Part shown: positions 55,669 through 63,700 of the stretch, one piece after another
How the letters are laid out: each line of letters begins with the position of its first letter
How positions within the stretch are numbered: position 1 is the stretch's first letter
From: Rhodopseudomonas pseudopalustris
GTDB taxonomy: Bacteria > Pseudomonadota > Alphaproteobacteria > Rhizobiales > Xanthobacteraceae
Length of the DNA: 64,000 nt
Direction of reading: 5' to 3'
NCBI RefSeq assembly: GCF_900110435.1
Contig: NZ_FODT01000004.1
Coordinates: 372,001 to 436,000 of the forward strand
Position numbers and translations under genes: made by a program
Notes under the pieces: model-generated
The model's input: only the letters and a program-made list of their open reading frames with translations
Told to the model about the DNA's origin: nothing
Databases searched by the model: none

Positions 55669-56299
55669 TTCAAGTGAAAGACTTCGCGGAATCTCCGCTG
55701 TCCATTCGGACAAGTCGATCATCCGCTGTTCGGACAAGTCACCCTTATTCGTCGTTTCTGTGCAGCGCTTCTGCGCAGGCTGACGCCAGTTTCCTCCTTG
55801 CGCTTCGCATGGGTCGGTAACTGCCGTGCGCGTGGTCGCGGCCGGCCAACAAGTTGGAGTGCCCGGCCCTGGCAGCGCAGTTGTCGAAAAGATCGACGCT
55901 GGTGAAGCCGTGGCCGCGATCCGGCTTCAAGCACGCTCGCCAGGGCTTGCCGTCATGGCTCGGGGATCCTGCGATGCGCGCACAACGTATCCCGGCTCTT
56001 TCTTGATTTGTGTTCGGGAGGTTACGCGGGTTGACGCGCCTCGGTCGGAGTCAATCCGGGTCCGAGAGCGGCGCCGAACTAACATGATACCAGTCCACGT
56101 GAAGAAAACGCGGCAAGCCAAGTTGTCAGCTCTGATTGTGATTCCATCAGAACCAAACAGCTTCGGGGTGCGATCCGGGCGAGCTGGATGGATGTGGCTA
56201 GGTTTTCACCGCGTTGACCAAACAAGCGTCGTTGGTTGCTCATTGTTTGAGCCGGGGTGCGCTTCCCAACACCTGTTAGCTGAGGCACAGTCGATAACA
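55669..56299. other. Gene-free region after tRNA-Lys, with repeat remnants
   Basis: About 630 bases without a supported gene. It holds two close copies of TTCGGACAAGTC (55705-55716 and 55729-55740), each preceded by CCGCTG, and a worn copy of the repeat described at 10863 (56078-56168). Open frames of 161 codons (plus) and 61 to 71 codons (minus) exist but have no family match, no ribosome site and mixed codon use. It may be a decayed insertion next to the tRNA. Confidence 0.5.
56078..56168. repeat. Degenerate copy of dispersed Rhizobiales repeat
   Basis: GTCCACGTGAAGAAAACGCG here matches GTTCGCGTCAAGAAAACGCG in the copy at 10863-10968, and GATTCCATCAGAACC matches GATTCAATCAGAACC. The hairpin arms have diverged (AGCTCTGATTGTG against the later CAGCTTCGG), so this copy is worn. 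Confidence 0.55.
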
Positions 56300-56408
56300 G
56301 AGAGTTGGTAGCTAGGGTTCCGGCCTTGTCTGAAGGCGCTGGTCCGAGAGCTGCCCCCCGAAGGGAGAAATCCTTCGGACGCACGGCGGGACAAAAGCCC
56401 GGGAGGCC
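56300..56408 (+). ncRNA. Guanidine-I riboswitch (ykkC RNA)
   Basis: The aptamer shows the conserved ykkC blocks in order: CTAGGGTTCCGG (56312-56323), CTGGTCCGAGAGCT (56339-56352), a variable GAAGG-loop-CCTTC hairpin (56360-56377), and ACGGCGGGACAAAAGCCCGGGAGG (key bases ACGGCGGGA at 56383 and AAAAGCCCGGGAG ending near 56405). ykkC class I RNAs bind guanidinium and turn on genes for its export or breakdown. It precedes an ABC importer, DUF1989 proteins and a urea/guanidine carboxylase, the standard cargo. Read on the plus strand toward the start codon at 56482. Confidence 0.93.
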
Positions 56409-56477
56409 TCGTAAGCCGAGGAATTGGCAAACGATGGTCCGTTTCAATTCCTCATTGTACTCGATTGTGAGGAATTG
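56407..56477 (+). promoter_or_regulatory. Riboswitch expression platform: alternating Shine-Dalgarno switch
   Basis: Three matching segments follow the aptamer. A: GAGGAATTG (56418-56426). B: CAATTCCTCA (56445-56454). C: TGAGGAATTG (56468-56477), which contains the ribosome site of the binding protein gene. B pairs with C for 10 bases and hides the site; B pairs with A for 9 bases and frees it. A can also fold back on the aptamer end: CCTCG (56407-56411) with CGAGG (56417-56421). So the fate of A can decide whether translation starts. Confidence 0.75.
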
Positions 56478-56481
56478 ACCG

Positions 56482-57552
56482 ATGCGGAAACCTAGCTTGA
56501 TCTATTCCCTGATCATCGCCGGCTCGATCGTCGCGCTCTCCGCGGCCGGGGCCTCGGCTGCCCCGAAGAAGGACTTCAAGGTCGCCTGGTCGATCTATGT
56601 CGGCTGGATGCCGTGGGGTTACGCCGCCGACACCGGCATCGTCAAAAAATGGGCCGACAAATACGGCATCACCATCGAGGTGAAGCAGTTCAACGACTAC
56701 GTCGAGTCGATCAACCAATACACCGCCGGCGCCTATGACGCGGTGACGATCACCAACATGGACGCGTTGTCGATCCCCGCCGCGGGTGGCGTCGATACCA
56801 CCGCCGTGGTGATGGGGGACTTCTCCAACGGCAACGACGCGGTGATCCTGAAGGGCAAGGCCGATCTCGCCGCGATCAAGGGGCAGAAGGTCAACCTGGT
56901 CGAATTCTCGGTCTCGCACTATCTGCTGGCGCGCGCGCTGGAGAGCAAGCAGCTCAGCGAGAAGGACATCAAGGTCGTCAACACCTCCGACGCCGACCTC
57001 GCCGCGGCTTACAAGACGGCGGACGTCACCGCTGTGGTTACCTGGAATCCGATCGTCTCGGAAATCCTGTCCGCTCCCGACGCCAAGAAGGCATTCGACT
57101 CCTCGCAAATCCCCGGCGAGATCATGGATCTGATGGTCGCCAACAGCGCAGTGGTGAAGGACAATCCGGACTTCGCCAAGGCTCTGGTCGGGATCTGGTA
57201 CGAGACTATCGCCAAGATGAACGCGACCGGCGACGAGGGCAAGGCCGCCAAGGAAGCGATGGCGAAAGCCTCCGGCACTGATCTCGCCGGCTTCGACAGC
57301 CAGCTCGCCTCGACCAAATTGTTCGACAAGGCTGCGGAGGCGGAAGCGTTCACCAGGAGCGCCACGGTCGGCACGACCATGGATCGCGTCCGCAAATTCC
57401 TGTTCGAGAAGGACCTGCTCGGCAAGGGCGCGAAGTCGGCTGACGCGGTCGGCATCGAACTGGCGGACAAGACGGTGCTCGGCGACAAGTCGAACGTAAA
57501 GCTGCGCTTCGACGCGACCTACATGGACGCCGCCGCCAAGGGCAAGCTGTGA
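56482..57552 (+). CDS. ABC substrate-binding protein of the guanidine operon
   Basis: A 356-residue periplasmic binding protein. Signal peptide 1-27 (SAAGASAA|PKK). DFKVAWSIYVGWMPWGYAADTGIVKKWADKYGI opens the mature part, an NMT1/SsuA-like fold; the family annotated as urea carboxylase-associated ABC binding protein fits. KQFNDYVESINQYTAGAYDAVTITNMDAL and GWYNPIVSE-type TWNPIVSE blocks are conserved. GAGGAATTG 5 bases upstream of ATG is the ribosome site controlled by the riboswitch. First gene of the operon; substrate is probably guanidine or a guanidino compound. Confidence 0.88.
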   Translation: MRKPSLIYSLIIAGSIVALSAAGASAAPKKDFKVAWSIYVGWMPWGYAADTGIVKKWADKYGITIEVKQFNDYVESINQYTAGAYDAVTITNMDALSIPAAGGVDTTAVVMGDFSNGNDAVILKGKADLAAIKGQKVNLVEFSVSHYLLARALESKQLSEKDIKVVNTSDADLAAAYKTADVTAVVTWNPIVSEILSAPDAKKAFDSSQIPGEIMDLMVANSAVVKDNPDFAKALVGIWYETIAKMNATGDEGKAAKEAMAKASGTDLAGFDSQLASTKLFDKAAEAEAFTRSATVGTTMDRVRKFLFEKDLLGKGAKSADAVGIELADKTVLGDKSNVKLRFDATYMDAAAKGKL

Positions 57553-57585
57553 GCCGGTAGCGCAAGGCAGATTCGGAGCGTGGCG

Positions 57586-58404
57586 ATGCGCCTCATCAAT
57601 CTCAGACCCGGACGGCAACTGGCCTTCTACATGGCCGCGTTGCCGTTCGTGCTGGTGGCGATCGCCTACGTCCTCGGCTCCGAGGCGCGGTTGGCGGAGA
57701 ACCCCAACGACAAATTACTTCCTGCGCTGTCCAGCATGGCGCAGGCCGTGAAGCAGATGGCGTTTCAGGTCGACGCCCGTACCGGCAGCTACCTGATGTG
57801 GTCGGATACATTCGCGAGCCTCGTGCGCCTGCTCTCGGCGCTCGCGATTTCGACCTCGCTGGCGCTGCTGTTCGGCATCGTCGTCGGATTGTTGCCGGCT
57901 GCGAACGCGATGCTCGGCGCCTTTGTCTCGGTGACGTCGATGGTGCCGCCGCTGGCGCTGCTGCCGATCCTGTTCATCGTGATGGGGCTCGGCGAAAACG
58001 CCAAGATTGCGCTGATCGTGATCGGCACGCTGCCGTGCATGATCCGCGATCTGGCGATGAAAGTGCTCGAACTCCCGCGCGAGCAACTGATCAAGGCGCA
58101 GACGCTCGGGGCCTCGACCTGGCAGATCGCGCTGCGCGTGGTGCTGCCGCAGATCATGCCGCGACTGATCGATTCCCTCCGGCTGCAACTCGGACCGGCC
58201 TGGCTGTTTCTGATCGCGGCCGAGGCGATCGCGTCCGACTCCGGGCTCGGCTATCGGATATTTCTGGTGCGGCGCTATCTGGCGATGGACGTGATCATCC
58301 CCTACGTCGCCTGGATCACGCTGCTGGCTTTCGCGATGGATTTCGCGCTGCGGCTCATCCAGCGCAAGACGTTTCCCTGGTTCGCGTCGGTGAGGGCGGA
58401 ATGA
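57586..58404 (+). CDS. ABC permease of the guanidine operon
   Basis: A 272-residue inner-membrane permease with about six helices (first at about 15-35). The EAA loop is LELPREQLIKAQTLGASTWQIALRVVLPQIMPRL. ATG 57586 has GGAG 7 bases upstream; the open frame from GTG 57580 adds two residues only. The TGA overlaps the ATG of the ATPase gene (58401-58404), so translation is coupled. Confidence 0.9.
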   Translation: MRLINLRPGRQLAFYMAALPFVLVAIAYVLGSEARLAENPNDKLLPALSSMAQAVKQMAFQVDARTGSYLMWSDTFASLVRLLSALAISTSLALLFGIVVGLLPAANAMLGAFVSVTSMVPPLALLPILFIVMGLGENAKIALIVIGTLPCMIRDLAMKVLELPREQLIKAQTLGASTWQIALRVVLPQIMPRLIDSLRLQLGPAWLFLIAAEAIASDSGLGYRIFLVRRYLAMDVIIPYVAWITLLAFAMDFALRLIQRKTFPWFASVRAE

Positions 58405-59192
58405 GCGCGATCCGATTCGACGGCGTCTGGAAGGAATATGGCGACCACATCGTGCTGGAGCGCATCACGATCGACGTGGCGCCACGTGCTTTCGTCGCTT
58501 TGGTTGGTCCCTCCGGCTGCGGCAAGACCACCTTCCTGCGTATGCTGCTCGGCGAGGAGACGCCGACCCGTGGCCGCATCCTGATCGACGGAAAGCCGTT
58601 GCGGCCGGAGCCCGACGCCGACCGCGGCGTGGTGTTCCAGCGCTATTCGGTGTTTCCGCATCTCACCGTGTTGCAGAACGTATTACTTGGCCGCGAGCTG
58701 AAAGAGTCGAAATGGCTCGGGCGGTTGTTCGGCGGGGCGAAGCGCGCTGCGACAGAGCAGGCGATGGTGTTGCTTGATGAAGTTGGACTGAAGGGCCACG
58801 AGGACAAATATCCTTCGGCGCTGTCCGGCGGGATGCAACAGCGACTGGCATTGGCGCAGGCGATCATGCGCGGGCCGAAAATCCTGCTGCTCGATGAGCC
58901 GTTCGGCGCGCTCGATCCCGGCATCCGCAGCGAGATCCACGAACTGATGAAGCGGCTGTGGAACGAGACCGAACTCACCGTGGTGATGGTGACGCACGAT
59001 CTCAGCGAAGCGTTCCGGCTGGCCAGCCGGGTGGTCGCGTTCGAGCGTCATCGCAACCGCCCGGAGGAGCGCGAGCGCTACGGTGCCACCATTTCCCGCG
59101 ATCTCGAGATCTATCCGCGGCGCACGGCGCAGCCGAGGCCGCCGCTTTCGATCCGCTCCGGCCGGGACGACCCGGCCGAACAGGGAGCATGA
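58401..59192 (+). CDS. ABC ATPase of the guanidine operon
   Basis: A 263-residue ABC ATPase of the SsuB/TauB-like group. Walker A GPSGCGKTT (about 36-44), Q-loop FQRYSVFPHLT, signature LSGGMQQR, Walker B ILLLDEPFGALD and MVTHD are complete. The C-terminal 40 residues are Arg/Pro-rich and specific to the urea/guanidine-linked subgroup (FERHRNRPEERERYGATISRDLEIYP). It overlaps the permease gene by 4 bases. Confidence 0.9.
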   Translation: MSAIRFDGVWKEYGDHIVLERITIDVAPRAFVALVGPSGCGKTTFLRMLLGEETPTRGRILIDGKPLRPEPDADRGVVFQRYSVFPHLTVLQNVLLGRELKESKWLGRLFGGAKRAATEQAMVLLDEVGLKGHEDKYPSALSGGMQQRLALAQAIMRGPKILLLDEPFGALDPGIRSEIHELMKRLWNETELTVVMVTHDLSEAFRLASRVVAFERHRNRPEERERYGATISRDLEIYPRRTAQPRPPLSIRSGRDDPAEQGA

Positions 59193-59231
59193 GCCGGGAC
59201 GACCCGGCGTTTGTCTGATGTGAGGACATCC

Positions 59232-60074
59232 ATGATCCTGACCGAGCAAGATAAGGCCGAAGTCGAAGCCAACCGCCGACGTTACGAACAGCACAAGGCG
59301 ATGGGCCAGCAACAGGCCTCGAAGGCGTTGCCGCCGCCGACGCCGCGCGACGGCGCACCGATTTCAGCGGATGCGATCATTCATCGCGAAGTAATCCCCG
59401 GCGGTTGGTACACCGTGACCAAGCTCAACCGCGGCGAAGCGCTGCGGATCGTCAACGCGAGCGGCAAGGCCTGCGTCAGCATCCAGGCCTGGAATGCCGA
59501 TGATCCGAGCGAGCGGCTGAACCACGCCGACACGATCAAAGTGCAATGGGCCGCTTCGTTGCGCAAAGGCCGTGTGATCCTGTCCGATATGGGGCGCGTG
59601 CTGTTCTCGATCATCCAGGACAGCGGCGCTGCGCATGACACGCTGGCCGGCGGCTCCAATGCTGCAACAAACGCCGCACGCTATGGCGCCGGGAGTTTCC
59701 GCAACACCCGCGATAACTTCATCCTCGCGGCTGGAAAGCTCGGGCTCGACCGTCGCGACGTGCATCCCTGCATCACCTTCTTTGCGCCGGTCAGCGTCGA
59801 TGCGCAGGGGCGCTTCGAATGGCAGGGCGAGCGCCGCAACCCGGACGACTTTGTCGACCTGCGCGCCGAACTCGATCTGCTGGTTGCTCTCTCGAATTGT
59901 CCGCATCCACTCGATCCATCTCCGGACTACGCGCCGGGACAGGTGGAAATCGTGCGTTACCAGGCGCCCGAACCTGAAGATGACGATCTGTGCCGCACGG
60001 TGAGTCTGGAAGCCAAGCGCGCATTTGAGAACAATGCGTTCTGGCTGGCCGCCGGCGTCTCGGGGAGGATTTGA
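59232..60074 (+). CDS. DUF1989 urea-carboxylase-associated protein (longer of the pair)
   Basis: From ATG 59232 (GAGG 7 bases upstream) a 280-residue DUF1989 protein. EVIPGGWYTVTKLNRGEALRIVNASGKACVSIQAWNADDPSERLNHADTIKVQ is the N-terminal jelly-roll-like half; SNAATNAARYGAGSFRNTRDNFILAAGKLGL and LDLLVALSNCPHPLDPSP the second, with the conserved SNCPHP Cys. In Pseudomonas the two DUF1989 proteins of such operons form the carboxyguanidine deiminase CgdAB, which converts carboxyguanidine to allophanate and ammonia. By homology this is one subunit; I do not assign A or B. Confidence 0.85.
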   Translation: MILTEQDKAEVEANRRRYEQHKAMGQQQASKALPPPTPRDGAPISADAIIHREVIPGGWYTVTKLNRGEALRIVNASGKACVSIQAWNADDPSERLNHADTIKVQWAASLRKGRVILSDMGRVLFSIIQDSGAAHDTLAGGSNAATNAARYGAGSFRNTRDNFILAAGKLGLDRRDVHPCITFFAPVSVDAQGRFEWQGERRNPDDFVDLRAELDLLVALSNCPHPLDPSPDYAPGQVEIVRYQAPEPEDDDLCRTVSLEAKRAFENNAFWLAAGVSGRI

Positions 60075-60076
60075 TC

Positions 60077-60712
60077 ATGGCCCCGATTCCCGCTTCCGCC
60101 CGCATCGTGCTCGATGCCACCGTTCCCGCCCGCGCTCCGTGGTCGGCGACGATCCGCAAGGGACAGACCTTGCGGATTGTCGACAGTCACGGCCAACAGG
60201 CTGTCGACACGCTGTTCTTTGCGGCCGACGATTTCGGCGAACGCTATAGCGGCCAGGACACGTTGCGCGCCCAGGGCGCAGCCTACGTCTCGACCGGCAC
60301 GCGGATCATGTCGACCGAGGGGCGCACCATGCTGCGCATGGTCGTCGATAGCTGCGGCCTGCACGACACCTCCGCCGGCGCCTGCTCCTGCGAGAGCAAT
60401 ACCGTGCGGTTCGGCCACCAGACCAAATATCTGCACGCCTGCCGTGAGAACTTCCTGATCGAGGCCGCCAAGCACGGCCTGTCGAAGCGCGACATCGTGC
60501 CGAACCTGAACTTCTTCATGAACGTACCGATTGATCCCACCGGCAATTTCACCGTGGTCGACGGCGTCTCCAGGCCCGGCGACTATGTCGAGATGGTCGC
60601 CGAGATGGATGTGCTCTGCCTGATCTCGAACTGTCCGCAGGTCAACAATCCCTGCAACGGCTTCTTTCCGACGCCGATCCAGGTGGTGATCTACGAGACG
60701 AGCGAGGGCTGA
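60077..60712 (+). CDS. DUF1989 urea-carboxylase-associated protein (shorter of the pair)
   Basis: From ATG 60077 (GGAGG 9 bases upstream) a 211-residue DUF1989 protein. DSHGQQAVDTLFFAADDF, CGLHDTSAGACSCESNTVRFG, CRENFLIEAAKHGL and LISNCPQVNNPCNG are family blocks; the many Cys (GLHDTSAGACSC, HACREN, SNCPQ) fit metal binding and the catalytic thiol of the deiminase. It pairs with the preceding DUF1989 protein as carboxyguanidine deiminase. The frame can be read from TTG 60071, overlapping the preceding stop, but the ATG is better placed. Confidence 0.88.
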   Translation: MAPIPASARIVLDATVPARAPWSATIRKGQTLRIVDSHGQQAVDTLFFAADDFGERYSGQDTLRAQGAAYVSTGTRIMSTEGRTMLRMVVDSCGLHDTSAGACSCESNTVRFGHQTKYLHACRENFLIEAAKHGLSKRDIVPNLNFFMNVPIDPTGNFTVVDGVSRPGDYVEMVAEMDVLCLISNCPQVNNPCNGFFPTPIQVVIYETSEG

Positions 60713-60714
60713 TC

Positions 60715-63700
60715 ATGTTCGTCAAGGTTCTGATTGCCAACCGCGGCGAAATCGCCTCGCGGATCGGCCGCACGCTGTGCCGGATGGGGATCGCGTCGGT
60801 GGCGGTCTATTCCGACGCCGACCGCTTCACCCGCGCCGTGCGCGACGCCGATGAGGCGGTGCGGGTCGGGCCTGCGCCCGCGGCGGAGAGCTATCTCAAT
60901 GTCGACGCCATCGTCGACGCCTGCCTCGCCACTGGCGCGCAAGCGGTGCATCCCGGCTACGGCTTTCTGTCGGAGAACCGTGGCTTCGCCGAACGACTTG
61001 CGCAGCACGGCATCGCCTTTATCGGCCCGCGGCCGGAGCATCTCGATGCCTTCGGCCTGAAGCACAAGGCTCGTGAGATCGCGCAGCAAAGTGGCGTTCC
61101 ACTGCTGCCGGGCTCGGATTTGCTGGAGACGATCGATGACGCGCTGGTGGAGGCCGCGCGGATCGGCTTTCCCTTGATGTTGAAGAGCACCGCCGGTGGC
61201 GGCGGCATCGGCATGCAGCTTTGCCATGATGAAGCAACGCTGCGCGAGCGCTTCGCCACCGTGCAGCGCACCGCGCGCGCCAGTTTTGGCGATGCGCGGG
61301 TCTATCTCGAACGCTACGTCGCGATCGCCCGCCATATCGAGGTGCAGATTTTTGGCGACGGCAAAGGTCATGTGGTGGCGCTCGGCGAGCGCGACTGCTC
61401 GCTGCAACGGCGCAATCAGAAAGTGGTCGAAGAAACCCCGGCGCCGGGCATTTCGGAAGAGATGCGCCGACGGTTGCATCAGGCCGCGGTGACGCTCGGG
61501 CAGAGCGTCGCTTACGAATCCGCCGGCACCGTGGAGTTCATCTACGACGTCGAGCGTGAGGATTTCTATTTCCTCGAGGTCAACACCCGACTGCAGGTCG
61601 AGCATCCGGTTACAGAGGCGGTGTTCGGTATCGACCTGGTGGAATGGATGGTGCGGCAGGCCGCTGGAGATAGTCCGCTCGTCAGCTACAAGCCGCGCGA
61701 ACCCGAGGGCGCGGCGATCGAAGTGCGGCTCTACGCCGAAAATCCCAACGCCGGCTTCCGCCCCAGCGCTGGCCGACTGACCCGAGTGTCGTTTCCGGAA
61801 ACTGCGCGGATCGACGGTTGGATCGAGACGGGGGTCGAGGTGACGCCGTTCTACGATCCGATGCTGGCGAAGATCATCGTTCATGCCGAGGACCGACCGC
61901 GCGCGATCCGGAAGCTGATCGATGCTCTGGATCGGTCGATCGTCGCAGGCATCGAAACCAACATCGATTACTTGCGCGCGATCGTCGCCGCCGAAGTGTT
62001 TCAGAGCGGCCGTGTCGCCACCAATGTGCTGGCGAATTTCGGGTTTGCGCCGAACACCATCGACGTGCTGGCGCCGGGCGCACAATCGGGGCTGCAGGAA
62101 TTGCCGGGGCGGCTGCATCTATGGCATGTCGGCGTGCCGCCGAGCGGGCCGATGGACGAGCGCTCGTTCCGGCTCGCCAACCGCATCGTCGGCAATCCGG
62201 AGACCACCGCCGCGCTGGAATTGACGGTGAACGGCCCGACGCTGCGCTTCAATACCGAGGCGGTGGTGGCGCTGGCCGGTGCGCGGATGATTGCGAAGCT
62301 GGATGGCGTCGAGGTTCCGCATCACGCGCCGCTCGCCATCAAGCCCGGCCAGACGCTGGCGATCGGCAAGGTCGATGGACCCGGCCAGCGCTGCTACCTC
62401 GCGGTGCGCGGCGGCTTCGATGCGCCGGAATTCCTCGGCTCGCGCGCGGTGTTCATGCTTGGTGCGTTCGGAGGCCATGCGACCGGCGCGCTGAAGGCCG
62501 GTGACGTGCTGCACATCGCGACGCCTCACGTCTCGCTGCCGGCGCCGCGGGCCGCATCGCCGGCAGAGCTTCCGCCGCTCACCCGCGAATGGCGTCTCGG
62601 TGTGATCTACGGCCCGCACGGCGCGCCGGACTTCTTCCGCGAGGACGACATCGCGACGCTGTTCGAGGCGAATTACGAGGTGCATTTCAATTCGGCGCGG
62701 ACCGGCGTGCGGTTGATCGGTCCGAAGCCGCAATGGGCGCGGACCGATGGCGGCGAGGCAGGGCTGCATCCGTCCAATATCCACGACAATGCTTATGCGA
62801 TCGGGTCGATCGATTTCACCGGCGACATGCCGATCATCCTCGGTCCCGACGGGCCGAGTCTCGGCGGCTTCGTCTGTCCGGCAGTGGTGGCGCGCGAGGA
62901 GTTGTGGAAGATTGGTCAGCTCAAGCCCGGCGACAAGCTTCGCTTCGTGCCGGTGCAGCGCGCGGACGATCCGGTGGTGGGGCCTACGGTGATGCGTGCG
63001 CCGGCCGAACTCGGCTCGGCGATCGTCGGCCGCCACGACGATAGCGAAATTCCAGTGGTGTATCGCCGCGCCGGCGACGACAATCTGCTGGTTGAATACG
63101 GGCCGATGGAGCTGGACATCGCGCTTCGTCTGCGGGTGCATGTGCTCGCAGAGGCGGTGACGCGGGCGCAGCTGCCTGGGCTGATCGATCTCACACCGGG
63201 GATCCGCTCGTTGCAGATTCACTATGACAGCACCCGGCTGTCGCGCCGCAAGCTGCTCGATACGCTGGCTGAGCTGGAGCGTGACCTGCCGCCGGTCGAT
63301 GCGATGCAGGTGCCGAGCCGCATCGTGCATCTGCCGCTGTCGTGGAACGATCCGCAGGCGGTGCTGGCGATGCGCAAATACCAGGAGCTGGTGCGGCCGG
63401 ACGCGCCCTGGTGTCCGTCCAACATCGAGTTCATCCGCCGCATCAATGGTCTTGCCGACGAGGAGGCGGTCAAGCGTATCGTATTCGACGCGAGCTATTT
63501 GGTGCTCGGCCTCGGCGACGTCTATCTCGGCGCGCCGGTGGCGACGCCGGTCGATCCGCGGCACCGCCTGGTGACCACCAAGTACAATCCGGCGCGGACC
63601 TGGACGCCGGAGAACGCGGTTGGCATCGGCGGCGCCTATATGTGCATCTACGGCATGGAAGGGCCGGGCGGTTATCAGCTGTTCGGCCGCACCATCCAGA

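Noticed and set aside
55826-56311. 161-codon frame before the riboswitch
   Set aside because: No ribosome site or family match; it runs through a degenerate repeat and into the aptamer.
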